Source of the DNA: Erythrobacter rubeus | GTDB taxonomy: Bacteria; Pseudomonadota; Alphaproteobacteria; Sphingomonadales; Sphingomonadaceae | Reading direction: 5' to 3' | NCBI RefSeq assembly: GCF_014705715.1 | Contig: NZ_JACXLC010000001.1 | Coordinates: 2,479,860-2,543,859 of the forward strand | DNA: 64,000 nt | Part shown: piece by piece, positions 41,017-50,698 of the stretch | Numbering within the stretch: the stretch's first letter is position 1 | Layout of the letters: every line of letters starts with the position of its first letter | The notes under the pieces: generated by a model | The model's input: the letters and a program-made list of their open reading frames with translations, nothing else | Database searches by the model: none | Told to the model about the DNA's origin: nothing | Program-made: the position numbers and the translations under genes

Positions 41017-43523
41017 GTAACGATATTCACCAAACGATCAGGCACGACGATAACCTTGCGAATGTCCGCTCCACCCAGCGAACGCTGAACGTTCTCGCTC
41101 GCCAGCGCAAGCGCTTCGAGGTCTTCTTTCGGCGCGCCTTTGGGTGCGGTGATCGTGTCGCGCAGCTTGCCTTTGTGCTGGATCGCGATGGTCACCTCGT
41201 CCTCAACCAGCATAGCAGGATCGTGCTCAGGCCAGCGCGCGTCGGCGATCAGGCCGGTCGCGCCGAGCTTGGCATATGCCTCTTCGGCGAGGTGCGGCAT
41301 CATCGGACTGACGAGGTGAAGGATCGTGCGAATTGCAAAATTGCGCGCCTCGCTCGGCTCGGCCTTCTCCGCCGCACCGGTCAGCTCGTAGATGCGCGCA
41401 ACCGCCTTGTTGAAACCCAGCGCTTCGATATCGCCCGCCACTGCAACGATCGCCTGATGCGCCTTGCGCGCAAGCGGCTTGTCGTCGCCGCTCGCGTTCG
41501 GATCATAGCTGTCGAACAGCCGCCACAGCCGCTGCACGAACCGCCCGCACCCTTCGATCCCGCTTTCGGACCATGGCAGGTCGCGTTCGGGCGGGCTGTC
41601 GGACAGCATGAACCAGCGCACGGCGTCGGCGCCGTATTGGTCGATGATATAGTCGGGATCGACGACGTTCTTTTTCGACTTCGACATCTTGACCACGCGC
41701 CCGGCCGTAACCGGATGGCCGTCTTCGATCGTCACCCAGTCGGCGCCATCCTTGCGCACTTCGTCGGGCGACAGCCAGCTACCATCGCCGAGGCTATATG
41801 TCTCGTGTGTGACCATGCCCTGCGTGAACAATGCGGCGAAGGGCTCCTTCACATCGATCTTGCCGATGTGCGCGAGCGCGCGGGTCCAGAAACGGGCGTA
41901 GAGCAGGTGCAGGATCGCGTGTTCGATCCCGCCGATATAATGCTCGACCGGCATCCATTTCGCGATCTCGTCTGCATCGAACGGCGTGCCCTCGGGTTGC
42001 GAGGCAAAACGGAGGAAGTACCAGCTCGAATTGGTGAAGGTATCGAGCGTGTCCGTCTCGCGCCGGGCCGGGCCGCCGCAGGTAGGGCAATCGACCTTGC
42101 CCCATGTCGCATGGCGCTCAAGCGGGTTGCCCGGCGTTTCGAAGTCCACATCTTCGGGAAGGGTGACGGGCAGCTGATCCTTGGGGACTGGCACCACTCC
42201 GCATTTCTCGCAGTGGATGAAGGGTATCGGCGTGCCCCAATAGCGCTGTCGGGAGACGCCCCAGTCGCGCAGCCGCCAGACGGTCGTGCCTTCGCCCCAT
42301 CCGTCCGCCTCTGCGCGCTTGATCACTTCGGCCTTGGCATCCTCGACGCTCATGCCATCGAGGAAATCCGAATTGACGATCACGCCGTCACCCGGTTCGG
42401 CCTCGTCGCCCATGGGAGCATCCGCCTGCCCCGCATCGCTGGCGACGACGCGCTGGATCGGCAGCTCGTACTTCGTCGCGAACTCGAAGTCGCGCTGGTC
42501 ATGGCCCGGCACGCCCATCACCGCGCCCGTGCCGTAATCCATCAGCACGAAGTTCGCGATGAAGACCGGCATGGCTTCGCCAGTGAAAGGATGCTTCGCG
42601 GTGATGCCGGTGCGAAAACCGAGCTTTTCGGCGGTCTCCAGCTCGGCAGCGGTCGTGCCGCCGCGCCTGCACTCTTCGATGAATGGGCCTGCCAGCGGAT
42701 CCTCCGCCGTCACTGCCTGGGCGAGCGGATGATCGGCAGCGATCGCGCAGAAACTGGCCCCGAAAATCGTATCGGGACGGGTGGTGTAGACCGGCAGCTT
42801 TTCCCCATTCGACAGGTCGAAACTGAATTCGAGCCCGGAGGATTTGCCGATCCAGTTCTCCTGCATCAGCCGGACCTTTTCGGGCCAATCCTTCAGATCA
42901 CCGAGCCCATCGAGCAGGTCTTCGGCGAAATCGGTAATCTTGAGGAACCACTGGTCGAGCTTGCGCTTCTCGACTTCCGCGCCCGAGCGCCAGCCTTTCC
43001 CGTCGATGACCTGCTCATTGGCAAGGACGGTCATGTCGACCGGGTCCCAGTTCACCTCGCTCTGACGGCGATAGACGAGGTCCGCTTCGTACATGTCGAG
43101 AAACAGGGCCTGTTCGTGGCCGTAATATTCAGGATCGCAGGTCGCGAATTCGCGCGTCCAGTCGAGCGCAAAGCCGATGCGCTTGAGCTGCGCTTTCATC
43201 CCCTCGATATTGGCGCGGGTCCAGCTGCCGGGATGGACTTTCTTTTCCATCGCCGCGTTTTCCGCGGGCATGCCGAAAGCGTCCCAGCCCATCGGATGGA
43301 GCACTTCGCGCCCCTGCATTTTCTTGTACCGCGCAAGCACGTCGCCCATCGTGTAGTTGCGCACGTGGCCCATGTGGATGCGCCCCGATGGGTAGGGAAA
43401 CATCTCGAGTATGAAACTTTTCGGTTTGTCGCTGCCCGAATTGGCGACGAAGGTCCCAGCCTCCTCCCACGCGCGCTGCCAGCGCCCGTCGGCGGAAGAC
43501 GGATCGAATCGATTATCAGTCAT
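41013..43523 (-). CDS. leuS: Leucyl-tRNA synthetase
   Basis: Charges tRNA-Leu. The 836-residue class I enzyme has the HIGH-type motif [15 protein letters not shown] near residue 42, the CP1 editing domain with the T-rich segment [12 protein letters not shown], zinc-type Cys (CEKCGVVP), and [12 protein letters not shown] near residue 600. It is followed by the anticodon-binding domain. The DUF3576 lipoprotein gene lies just upstream and lptE downstream with overlap. Confidence 0.97.
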   Translation of the reverse strand: MTDNRFDPSSADGRWQRAWEEAGTFVANSGSDKPKSFILEMFPYPSGRIHMGHVRNYTMGDVLARYKKMQGREVLHPMGWDAFGMPAENAAMEKKVHPGSWTRANIEGMKAQLKRIGFALDWTREFATCDPEYYGHEQALFLDMYEADLVYRRQSEVNWDPVDMTVLANEQVIDGKGWRSGAEVEKRKLDQWFLKITDFAEDLLDGLGDLKDWPEKVRLMQENWIGKSSGLEFSFDLSNGEKLPVYTTRPDTIFGASFCAIAADHPLAQAVTAEDPLAGPFIEECRRGGTTAAELETAEKLGFRTGITAKHPFTGEAMPVFIANFVLMDYGTGAVMGVPGHDQRDFEFATKYELPIQRVVASDAGQADAPMGDEAEPGDGVIVNSDFLDGMSVEDAKAEVIKRAEADGWGEGTTVWRLRDWGVSRQRYWGTPIPFIHCEKCGVVPVPKDQLPVTLPEDVDFETPGNPLERHATWGKVDCPTCGGPARRETDTLDTFTNSSWYFLRFASQPEGTPFDADEIAKWMPVEHYIGGIEHAILHLLYARFWTRALAHIGKIDVKEPFAALFTQGMVTHETYSLGDGSWLSPDEVRKDGADWVTIEDGHPVTAGRVVKMSKSKKNVVDPDYIIDQYGADAVRWFMLSDSPPERDLPWSESGIEGCGRFVQRLWRLFDSYDPNASGDDKPLARKAHQAIVAVAGDIEALGFNKAVARIYELTGAAEKAEPSEARNFAIRTILHLVSPMMPHLAEEAYAKLGATGLIADARWPEHDPAMLVEDEVTIAIQHKGKLRDTITAPKGAPKEDLEALALASENVQRSLGGADIRKVIVVPDRLVNIVT

Positions 43524-43547
43524 GCAAAACCGCTAAAGCGAACGGGA

Positions 43548-44000
43548 TCAGGAAGCGAGAGCCTTGCGCCGGAGATCACGCGCCTTGGTAAGGATGATAT
43601 CTTCCAGCTTCTGCACGGTGGCGGCCTGAACTGGCGCTTCCACCCAATTGCCGTTTTGCGAGACCTGGCGGCTCGCCGCGACCCGCAACGCATCAGCGCG
43701 CAGATCCTGGTCGAGAATGGTCACGGTAAGCTTCACCCGCTCTTCGGGATTCGAGGGGTTCGCGTACCAATCGGTGGCGATCACGCCGCCTGCGCTATCT
43801 GCCGAGGCAAGCGGCGCGAAGCTGACTGTTTCGAGTGCTGCGCGCCAGAGGAAGGCATTGACGCCGATCGTATTGATCTGTGCCGACTGCAATTCGGTCG
43901 TGGGACGGTCACGCCCGCCGCAAGCAGCAAGGCTGGCAAGCGCGCCGCAGACCAGCGCGGCCCGAGTCGTTTTGGAGAATGCGAATTTGGCGCGTGTCAC
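43548..44000 (-). CDS. DUF3576 family lipoprotein
   Basis: A 150-residue lipoprotein if started at GTG 44000, which has AAGGGA 10 bases before it; the longer frame to 44078 lacks a site and would bury the signal peptide. The signal ends at the lipobox LAAC27. The mature part (INTIGVNAFLWRAALETVSF, then DSAGGVIATDWY) matches my recollection of DUF3576, a family of alphaproteobacterial envelope lipoproteins usually next to leuS. Role unknown; the neighbourhood with lptE suggests envelope biogenesis. Confidence 0.82.
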   Translation of the reverse strand: MTRAKFAFSKTTRAALVCGALASLAACGGRDRPTTELQSAQINTIGVNAFLWRAALETVSFAPLASADSAGGVIATDWYANPSNPEERVKLTVTILDQDLRADALRVAASRQVSQNGNWVEAPVQAATVQKLEDIILTKARDLRRKALAS

Positions 44001-44371
44001 GGCAAGAAAATCCCTTTGTTTGTCTTCACAGGCTCTATAGCCCGCATGCTGCGCGCGGCAAGCTTTGTGCAGGGCCAATCACCCGCACAAACGTCCCGAA
44101 ACCCGCGGTTGCAGAAGCCTGTGAGCGCCTTAAGCGTTGCTGAATTGCGCATTGAGCGTCGCGCTCGTGTGTGCGCCGTGCAACACTCCTATCAATAAGA
44201 GTCGGCGAAATCAGGGAAATGATTGCTAGAGTCCGCTACGTAGTCCTACTCTTAAACCGTTGTAATCCGAGTCGAAGCTCACTCAGCCAACGTTAAGGCG
44301 AAAAGTGTTTCAATCTGGATCGCAACCAGATCGCCCCGGTCAATTGGGGGGAAACAGGGATAGAAGCAGGT
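44001..44371. other. Divergent intergenic region, no gene seen
   Basis: A 371-base gap between DUF3576 (minus) and the exported protein at 44372 (plus). Close to the plus gene a leader hairpin ATCTGG-N7-CCAGAT (44313-44331) is visible. Further up, AGAGT (44228-44232) and ACTCT (44248-44252) flank the palindrome CTACGTAG (44236-44243). These may be promoter or leader elements. No RNA gene is recognisable. Confidence 0.45.
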
Positions 44372-45124
44372 ATGTCACGCCGGATGAACAAGTCAGCGAA
44401 AATGCAGCGCCAGCTGCCGTTGCTTGGTATGGCCGGTGCATTGATGCTGGCTCTCCCTTCGGCCAGCCTTGCTGTTGTCGGTCTGGGTCCGGACGGATCG
44501 GGCGATGACGCTTCGGCATTCGATTTCTTCACGCCCGCATCGGTCGATCCCGATCTCGCCGCCCGCGTTGCCGGGAAAGCGCGCGAGAAAGGCATTCGTT
44601 TCACACCGGCTCGTGCCAATCCTGCGCTGAGCGGCAAAACCGTGACGGTCGCCATCCGGGTGGATGCCGAAACTGCACAGGCGATTTCTGTGCGGTCTGC
44701 CATTGATGCGGCACCGGGCGCAGGCCAGTCGATCGCGGCACTCAAATCGAGCAAGTTCAATCTGGGGACGGCGCGCGGTTATCAGAGCTTCGCACGTGAG
44801 ATCGAACTGCCCAGCAATGTTCGCAGCCTGAGCATGCCCGACCTTACCGAGTTTGAACCAGCCAAGCCGCAAGTCGAAGATAAGCCAAGCCGGCTCCAGC
44901 CGCGGATCGAGCTTGGCGACGAAGCAGTCGCGGGCCGTTCGCCGAACACGCTCGATGCGCTCGGCTCTCAAACGGTCGATGTGGGCGGTAGCTTCAGCCT
45001 TTCACCCAACCTCGATGTGACGGCGGGTGTGCGGTATTCGCAGGAACGTGAGCGCCTCGATCCGCTGACCAATTCGGTTCAGGATAGCCAAGCGGTCTAT
45101 GTCGGGACGCAAATCCGCTTCTGA
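44372..45124 (+). CDS. Exported protein with possible outer-membrane C-terminus, unknown
   Basis: A 250-residue protein with a signal peptide (positively charged start, hydrophobic core LPLLGMAGALMLALPSASLA, cleavage near residue 34). The middle has no known motif (ARVAGKAREKGIRFTPARAN and VTVAIRVDAETAQAI). The last 50 residues alternate polar and apolar residues (SFSLSPNLDVTAGVRYSQER and QAVYVGTQIRF) and end in Phe, as in beta-barrel outer-membrane proteins. One hairpin is too few for a barrel, so it may be an oligomer. It has its own terminator at 45167. Confidence 0.7.
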   Translation: MSRRMNKSAKMQRQLPLLGMAGALMLALPSASLAVVGLGPDGSGDDASAFDFFTPASVDPDLAARVAGKAREKGIRFTPARANPALSGKTVTVAIRVDAETAQAISVRSAIDAAPGAGQSIAALKSSKFNLGTARGYQSFAREIELPSNVRSLSMPDLTEFEPAKPQVEDKPSRLQPRIELGDEAVAGRSPNTLDALGSQTVDVGGSFSLSPNLDVTAGVRYSQERERLDPLTNSVQDSQAVYVGTQIRF

Positions 45125-45166
45125 TCGAGCGCGCAAATGCCAGTCTGTTAGACTTTGGTATGCAAG

Positions 45167-45191
45167 ACCCCGCTTCGGCGGGGTTTTTCTT
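45167..45191 (+). terminator. Rho-independent terminator (plus strand)
   Basis: CCCCGC (45168-45173), loop TTCG, GCGGGG (45178-45183), then TTTTTCTTT. A textbook terminator ending the exported-protein gene and separating it from the PHA reductase gene. Confidence 0.95.
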
Positions 45192-45250
45192 TGCGTTCCG
45201 TAACGTCAGGTCTAGGGTCGAGCCCAAACAACAACTTGGGAGAATCTGCC

Positions 45251-45973
45251 ATGAACCGTGTCGCCGTAGTCACCGGAGGGACGCGCGGAATAGGCCGCGC
45301 CGTTTGCGAGCAGCTCAAGACAGACGGCTTCAATGTCGTCGCCAATTATGCCGGCAACGACAAGGCGGCCCAGGAATGCGCCGAAGAAGCAGGGATCAGC
45401 TGTTACAAGTTCGATGTTGGCGATCACGAGGCGGTGATGACCGGGTGTCAGCAGATCCACGACGAGATCGGCCCCATCGAGGTCGTGGTCAACAATGCCG
45501 GGATCACCCGCGACGGCACGCTCACCAAGATGTCCTACGAGGACTGGCACGAAGTGATGCGCATCAATCTGGGCGGATGCTTCAACATGGCGAAGGCTTG
45601 CTTTCCGGGAATGCGGGAGCGTGAATGGGGCCGGATCGTGAATATCGGATCGATCAACGGACAGGCGGGCCAATACGGGCAGGTGAATTACGCCGCTGCC
45701 AAGTCGGGAATCCACGGCTTTACCAAGGCGCTCGCACAGGAAGGTGCGCGCTCAAACGTTACTGTAAACGCTATCGCGCCGGGCTATATCGACACCGACA
45801 TGGTGGCAGCCGTTCCGCAGGGCGTGCTCGACAAGATCGTGGCGAAAATCCCCGTCGGCAGGCTCGGACAGGCCGATGAAATTGCGCGCGGGGTGAGCTT
45901 CCTCTGTTCGGAGGATGCGGGCTTCGTCACCGGCTCGACGATAAGCATCAATGGCGGTCAGCATATGTACTGA
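45251..45973 (+). CDS. phaB: Acetoacetyl-CoA reductase (SDR family)
   Basis: NADPH-dependent reduction of acetoacetyl-CoA to (R)-3-hydroxybutyryl-CoA, the PHB monomer. The 240 residues have the NAD(P) motif TGGTRGIGRAV (9-19), NNAG near 86, and the catalytic Ser and YxxxK (IGSINGQAGQYGQVNYAAAKSG). The tail GSTISINGGQHMY is characteristic of PhaB. GGGAG precedes the ATG at 45251. The PHA synthase operon is convergent, 14 bases away. FabG-type 3-oxoacyl-ACP reduction is the main alternative. Confidence 0.9.
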   Translation: MNRVAVVTGGTRGIGRAVCEQLKTDGFNVVANYAGNDKAAQECAEEAGISCYKFDVGDHEAVMTGCQQIHDEIGPIEVVVNNAGITRDGTLTKMSYEDWHEVMRINLGGCFNMAKACFPGMREREWGRIVNIGSINGQAGQYGQVNYAAAKSGIHGFTKALAQEGARSNVTVNAIAPGYIDTDMVAAVPQGVLDKIVAKIPVGRLGQADEIARGVSFLCSEDAGFVTGSTISINGGQHMY

Positions 45974-45987
45974 CGGACGCGGCGAGG

Positions 45988-46557
45988 TCAGGCGCTTTCG
46001 CCGATCCCATACGCTTCGAGCCGGCGGGCCGCATTGGCGACATCGCAGGACAGGGTCACCAGATCGTGCAGTGCGCCTGTCGCATCCTGCACATGATCCT
46101 TGAGCAGCGCTTCACCGCGGAAACCCAGCTCTTCGAAAACGGTGATCGCGCCCTTCTGATCCGCCGTCATTTGTGCGGTGAGCTTGCTGAGACCCTTATC
46201 CAGCGCAATGCGGAAACCCTGCTGCACCATGTGCCTGCCGAGCCCGTGCTGGCGCGCCGCCTCGGCCACCAACACCCGCAGATCGCCGACATGCGGCGAC
46301 CAGCTGAACGGATCGGTGTAGAGCGCAACGCAGCCTACGATCTCGCCATCCCTTTCAGCGAGCACCGAGTTGAATGCGCCCGCACCGGTTGCCTCGATCC
46401 AGGCATCGACCACGCGTGGTTGCCGAATGTCTCGCCTCAGGAACAGAAGATCGTGCGCGGGCAAAGTGCCTGCAAAGGCGAGCATCGCGTCCTTGTCGTC
46501 CGCCTTCATATCGCGCAGCGTGAAGTCCGCGCCGCCAAGGGTGATTGTCTCTTTCAT
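45988..46557 (-). CDS. GNAT family N-acetyltransferase in the PHA operon
   Basis: A 189-residue acetyltransferase from the ATG at 46557. The acetyl-CoA loop is RQHGLGRHMVQQG near residues 104-116, preceded by the beta-strand GDLRVLVAEAA and followed by TVFEELGFRGE, the typical GNAT end pattern. The phaC stop ends just one base before this ATG, so it is coupled to the synthase gene. The substrate is unknown. An acyl-CoA-using enzyme in a PHA operon is odd but may be incidental. Confidence 0.82.
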   Translation of the reverse strand: MKETITLGGADFTLRDMKADDKDAMLAFAGTLPAHDLLFLRRDIRQPRVVDAWIEATGAGAFNSVLAERDGEIVGCVALYTDPFSWSPHVGDLRVLVAEAARQHGLGRHMVQQGFRIALDKGLSKLTAQMTADQKGAITVFEELGFRGEALLKDHVQDATGALHDLVTLSCDVANAARRLEAYGIGESA

Positions 46558-46558
46558 T

Positions 46559-47644
46559 CTATACTGACCTTTCGGCAAACCATGCATCGAGCGCAGGCCA
46601 CAGGCGGCGGACCGCATTGGCCCCGGCAATGAGGCTGATATGTCCGCCCTTCATCACCAGCTCTTCCTTGTCTTCGGACCCCACCTTGGCGATCAGATGC
46701 CTGCTCGCTTCATACGGGACAATGTGATCGTGCTGAGCAACGCCGTGGAACACCGGAACCTTGATATTGGCGAGATCGGCCACACGGCCATCGACCTCAA
46801 GTGTCCCCTTCAGCAATTGGTTGTCCCACATCAGTTTCTTGATCGTGTCGCGGAAATATTCGCCTGCCAGCGGAAGCATATCGTTCGCCCAGCGATCCAT
46901 CTTGCGGTGGAATTCGACGAATTCGTCATTCCACATATTGTCCCACAGCATCCGGTTGCTCGCCGCGCGGCCCGAGGGGCGCAGCATATCGAACGAGGCC
47001 TGTAGCAGCTCAGGCGAAACGTTCCCGACATTGTCCACCAACCGGTCGACATCGAAATATTCGGGCTGCGCCATGTGCGAGAAGATCGTCATCTCGGAAA
47101 AGTCGATCGGCGTCGTGAAGCAGGCAAGGTTCCTGATCGGCGCCTCTGGATGCGATGCGGCGTAGATCGTGGAGAGCACGCCGCCCATGCAATACCCCAT
47201 CAGCGACACCTCTTCTTCGCCTGTGGCCCGCTGCACCTTGCGGATGCATTCATCGAAGAACCGGCTGGCGTAATCGTCGAGCGAAAGCGTCTTTTCCTCA
47301 GGCCGGGGGTAATCCCAATCCATCACGAACACGTCGTACCCCGCGTTGAGCAGGAAGCGTACGAAGCTGTGTTCCTCGGCGACATCGAATACATAGCCGC
47401 GATTGGTCGTCGCCATGACCATCAGGATTGGCACCCGGTACACCTCGTCCACCAAAGGCTTGTAGTGGTAGAGGTTCAGCGTGCCGCGCTTATGGATCGT
47501 GTCTTTGGGCGTCAGGCCGACGGGCGGCGCGGCCGACGCGAAATATTCGACACCCTTGATGTTGCGCTGGATCGTTCGCTCGACGAGCGTCCGGATCGCG
47601 CTACCGGCATCATTTTTTGGCTGGGCTTCCTTGGCTTCAGACAT
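46559..47644 (-). CDS. phaC: Poly(3-hydroxyalkanoate) synthase, short class III-like PhaC
   Basis: Polymerises (R)-3-hydroxyacyl-CoA. At 361 residues it is the size of class III/IV PhaC (about 355), much shorter than class I (about 580). The lipase-like box is GYCMGG with C152, and the other catalytic residues are D306 (VAQHDHIVPYE) and H335 (KGGHISLIAG). The spacings (154 and 29) closely match those of the Allochromatium enzyme (C149, D302, H331). The conserved WD pattern VFVMDWDYPRPE is present. It starts 3 bases after the stop of a small PhaE-like gene. Confidence 0.93.
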   Translation of the reverse strand: MSEAKEAQPKNDAGSAIRTLVERTIQRNIKGVEYFASAAPPVGLTPKDTIHKRGTLNLYHYKPLVDEVYRVPILMVMATTNRGYVFDVAEEHSFVRFLLNAGYDVFVMDWDYPRPEEKTLSLDDYASRFFDECIRKVQRATGEEEVSLMGYCMGGVLSTIYAASHPEAPIRNLACFTTPIDFSEMTIFSHMAQPEYFDVDRLVDNVGNVSPELLQASFDMLRPSGRAASNRMLWDNMWNDEFVEFHRKMDRWANDMLPLAGEYFRDTIKKLMWDNQLLKGTLEVDGRVADLANIKVPVFHGVAQHDHIVPYEASRHLIAKVGSEDKEELVMKGGHISLIAGANAVRRLWPALDAWFAERSV

Positions 47645-47647
47645 GCG

Positions 47648-48022
47648 TCATTTGGGCTTTGCGCTTCCGGCTTTCCGTGCCGGCGGTTTACGGGTTCGTT
47701 TCGGACCGGTCGCCGGTCCCGGATCGGGAGGCACGAGTTTTTCGATCGCGGCCTCGATCCGGATCAGCCGCTCATCGATTGTCATGAGCCGCTCTCCGAT
47801 CGCCGTCACGTCTTCGCGGCTGGGCATGTTGAAGAATTCCAGATTGCGCGACATCTGATCGGCCATCTGTTTTTGCGCTTTCACACCGATTTCGGTCGCG
47901 GTCCCGGTAGCCCTCGCGAATGCATCGGTGCCGAACACCGCCTTGGCCATATCGTCGAAGCGCGTCTCCAGATCGCCGATCGCCTTGCGGATCGCGTCCA
48001 TGGGGTCTGCGTCGTTCGCCAT
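47648..48022 (-). CDS. Small PhaE-like PHA synthase partner, 124 residues
   Basis: It directly precedes phaC (3-base gap). The N-terminal half is helical and polar (DAIRKAIGDLETRFDDMAKA). The middle, QMSRNLEFFNMPSREDVTAI followed by ERLMTIDERLIRIEAAIEKL, resembles the C-terminal segment of PhaE/PhaR subunits (a motif of the type LNLPTRxE followed by a coiled coil). The tail is Pro/Lys/Arg-rich. Class III PhaE is usually above 300 residues, class IV PhaR about 200 and haloarchaeal PhaE about 180, so this is unusually small. A phasin-like role is the main alternative. Confidence 0.65.
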   Translation of the reverse strand: MANDADPMDAIRKAIGDLETRFDDMAKAVFGTDAFARATGTATEIGVKAQKQMADQMSRNLEFFNMPSREDVTAIGERLMTIDERLIRIEAAIEKLVPPDPGPATGPKRTRKPPARKAGSAKPK

Positions 48023-48115
48023 GATTTTTCTCCTGAAATCAGCGCGAGTCGCAGCAATAGACGAAAGAGAAACGGAGCGGCACTGTTAAAGAGGACATGC
48101 CAAGGCCGCCTTGCT

Positions 48116-48382
48116 ATGAGCAGCGCAATGTCCACCCCGCTCTATCATCCGCCGATCAAACGTTCGGTCGAGATCGCCGGTCACAAGACCTCGATCAGTC
48201 TCGAGCCGGTGTTCTGGGATCTCCTCCGCCGCACGGCGGAGGCAGACGGCGTGCCGATCAATGCGCTGGTTGCGCAAATCGACGCCGAGCGCATCCGGGC
48301 CGAAACGCCGCCCGGCCTCGCAAGCGCGATCCGCGTCTGGCTGGTCGGCAGACAGGATAACACCGAGCCAGATGAGACTTGA
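48116..48382 (+). CDS. Ribbon-helix-helix domain protein
   Basis: An 88-residue protein divergent from the PhaE-like gene. The segment PIKRSVEIAGHKTSISLEPVF followed by the helix WDLLRRTAEADG and helix NALVAQIDAERI fits the ribbon-helix-helix_4 family often found in alphaproteobacteria. The start at 48116 follows AAGG by 10 bases; ATG 48128 is also in frame. It ends 9 bases before the convergent murA stop. Its position makes it a candidate local regulator of the PHA operon, which is inference. Confidence 0.78.
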   Translation: MSSAMSTPLYHPPIKRSVEIAGHKTSISLEPVFWDLLRRTAEADGVPINALVAQIDAERIRAETPPGLASAIRVWLVGRQDNTEPDET

Positions 48383-48391
48383 GAGCGACCC

Positions 48392-49675
48392 TTAGTCGTC
48401 GCCTACCCGCTCGATATCCGCGCCAACCAGTTGGAGCTTTTCCTCAAGCCGCTCGTACCCGCGATCGAGGTGATAAATGCGCCGCACCTGCGTTTCGCCT
48501 TCAGCCGCGAGCGCGGCGATGATCAGGCTCATCGATGCGCGAAGATCGGTTGCCATGACTTCTGCGCCAGTGAGTTCGGCAGGGCCCTTGACGATGGCCG
48601 TGCGTCCCTCGGTCGCGATGTCCGCACCCATTCGCGTGAGCTCGGGCACATGCATGAAACGGTTTTCGAAAATCGTTTCCTTGAGCACGCTGGTGCCCTC
48701 GGCCTTGCACAGCAGGCTCATCAGCTGGGCCTGCATATCGGTGGCGAGGCCCGGGAAAGGCGCGGTCGTCAGGTCGACGGGCTTGAGCGCGCCGTTGGTC
48801 TTGATCGTGATGCCCTTGGGGTCCTCTTCGATCTCGACGCCGATATTGCGAAGCGCAGCGAGCGAGGAAACCATGTCGGCTGCCCTCGCCCCCTCCAGGC
48901 GGACTTCGCCCCCTGTGATTGCCGCCGCACAGGCATAGGAGCCGGCTTCGATCCGGTCTGGCATGACCTTGTAGGTCGCACCATTGAGGCGATCGACACC
49001 ATGGATCGTCAGATCCGAAGTGCCGATCCCTTCGATCTCCGCACCCATGGCGACGAGCAGGTTGCACAGATCGACAATCTCCGGCTCGCGCGCGGCCCCG
49101 GTGAGCCTGCTGGTCCCGTTTGCGAGAACTGCGGCCATCACAGCGTTCTCGGTCGCGCCAACCGAGACCACCGGAAAGTCGAAATCCCCGCCCGGCAACC
49201 CGCCATCGGGCGCGATCGCTTTGACATAGCCTTGCGCCATTTCAATCGTGGCGCCGAATGCTTCAAGGGCTTTCAGGTGCAGGTCGATAGGACGGTTGCC
49301 GATCGCGCACCCACCCGGCAGCGAGACAGTCGCTTCACCCGCGCGGGCGAGCAGGGGCCCGAGAACCAGGATCGAAGCTCGCATCTTTCGCACGAGGTCA
49401 TAGGGCGCGACCGTCGAGGTCAGGCGGGATGCCTCGAATGTGACAACACGGCCGAAATCCTCAGGCCTTTTGCCTTGGATGCTCACCGAAACGCCGAACT
49501 GCGTCAGCAAGTGCTGGAACCCGTCGATATCGGCAAGCCGCGGCAGGTTCCGCAAAGTAAGCGGCTCTTCGGTCATGATCGCGCACGGGATCAGTGTGAG
49601 CGCGGCATTCTTTGCGCCGGAAATCGGGATCGTGCCCGACAGGCGATTACCGCCCTTGATGATAAGCTTGTCCAT
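48392..49675 (-). CDS. murA: UDP-N-acetylglucosamine 1-carboxyvinyltransferase
   Basis: First committed step of peptidoglycan synthesis (enolpyruvyl transfer to UDP-GlcNAc). The 427 residues have the start pattern [23 protein letters not shown], with the catalytic Lys in GAKNA, and the loop Cys C123 in [16 protein letters not shown], the fosfomycin target. The C-terminal half contains the conserved [10 protein letters not shown]. It is divergent from galU, with 131 bases holding both promoters (a TATAGT element near 49740 is a candidate). Confidence 0.97.
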   Translation of the reverse strand: MDKLIIKGGNRLSGTIPISGAKNAALTLIPCAIMTEEPLTLRNLPRLADIDGFQHLLTQFGVSVSIQGKRPEDFGRVVTFEASRLTSTVAPYDLVRKMRASILVLGPLLARAGEATVSLPGGCAIGNRPIDLHLKALEAFGATIEMAQGYVKAIAPDGGLPGGDFDFPVVSVGATENAVMAAVLANGTSRLTGAAREPEIVDLCNLLVAMGAEIEGIGTSDLTIHGVDRLNGATYKVMPDRIEAGSYACAAAITGGEVRLEGARAADMVSSLAALRNIGVEIEEDPKGITIKTNGALKPVDLTTAPFPGLATDMQAQLMSLLCKAEGTSVLKETIFENRFMHVPELTRMGADIATEGRTAIVKGPAELTGAEVMATDLRASMSLIIAALAAEGETQVRRIYHLDRGYERLEEKLQLVGADIERVGDD

Positions 49676-49806
49676 GGCGTGCCCCTTACCCCTTTTGCAG
49701 GTTATCGCAAATGCGGCTGACCCGCCTTGGCGCTCACCCTATAGTATGCATGATACCCCAACCCGCCAGTTGACGGGGCGATCCCGCAATCTCTAACCGA
49801 ATCAGC

Positions 49807-50688
49807 ATGAGCACTCATAAACCGATCAAAAAAGCCGTTTTTCCCGTTGCCGGACTGGGTACGCGGTTCCTGCCTGCCACTAAGGCGATCCCTAAGGAAT
49901 TGCTCCCCATCGTCGATCGCCCGCTGATCCAGTATGCGGTCGACGAGGCGCGCGAGGCGGGGATCGAGCAGATGATCTTTGTCACGGGCCGCGGAAAGAC
50001 CGCAATCGTCGAGCATTTCGACGTGGCTTATGAGCTCGAAGACACTATGCAGGAGCGCGGCAAGGACATGTCGGTGCTCGAACCGACCCGCGCGACGCCG
50101 GGCGACATCATCACGGTGCGCCAACAAGTGCCGATGGGCCTCGGCCACGCAATATGGTGCGCGCGCGCGATTGTCGGCGACGAACCTTTCGCGATTTTCC
50201 TTCCGGACGAATTGATGGTCGGTAAGCCCGGCGGAACCGGCTGCATGAAGCAAATGGTCGATGCCTACGAGGATGTCGGCGGCAATCTAATCAGCGTTCT
50301 CGAAGTGCCGATGGAGGAAGTCTCCAGCTACGGGGTGATCGAGCCGGGTGCCGAAAACGGCGCGCTGACCGAAGTGACCGGGCTGGTTGAAAAGCCGCCG
50401 GTCGCAGAAGCGCCTTCCAACAAGATCGTGTCGGGCCGCTATATCCTCCAGCCCGAAGTCATGCGGACGCTCGAAACCCAGGGCAAAGGTGCAGGCGGCG
50501 AAATCCAGCTTACAGATGCGATGGCACGCATGATCGGCTCGCAGCCATTTCACGCCGTCACGTTCGACGGAAATCGCTACGATTGCGGCAGCAAAACAGG
50601 TTTTGTCGAGGCGACCCTGGCGTTGGCACTCGAGCGAGAGGACATGGGCGCCGAAGTGCGCGCCATGGCCGAACGTCTGCTGAAATAG
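49807..50688 (+). CDS. galU: UTP-glucose-1-phosphate uridylyltransferase
   Basis: Makes UDP-glucose for envelope polysaccharides. The 293 residues have the nucleotidyltransferase signature AGLGTRFLPATKAIPKELLP near 14-33, KPLIQYAVDEA-type substrate contacts (RPLIQYAVDEAREAG), GLGHAIWCAR, LPDELMVG with the metal Asp, and the lysine region VEKPP. It is convergent with the flotillin gene across a shared hairpin terminator. It could supply the priming glycosyltransferase at 37937. Confidence 0.95.
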   Translation: MSTHKPIKKAVFPVAGLGTRFLPATKAIPKELLPIVDRPLIQYAVDEAREAGIEQMIFVTGRGKTAIVEHFDVAYELEDTMQERGKDMSVLEPTRATPGDIITVRQQVPMGLGHAIWCARAIVGDEPFAIFLPDELMVGKPGGTGCMKQMVDAYEDVGGNLISVLEVPMEEVSSYGVIEPGAENGALTEVTGLVEKPPVAEAPSNKIVSGRYILQPEVMRTLETQGKGAGGEIQLTDAMARMIGSQPFHAVTFDGNRYDCGSKTGFVEATLALALEREDMGAEVRAMAERLLK

Positions 50689-50698
50689 CGCTGCCCAC

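Noticed and set aside
40818..44198. 1126-codon plus-strand frame
   Set aside because: It is antisense to leuS, lptE and DUF3576, its product has no domain, and both covered genes are unmistakable.
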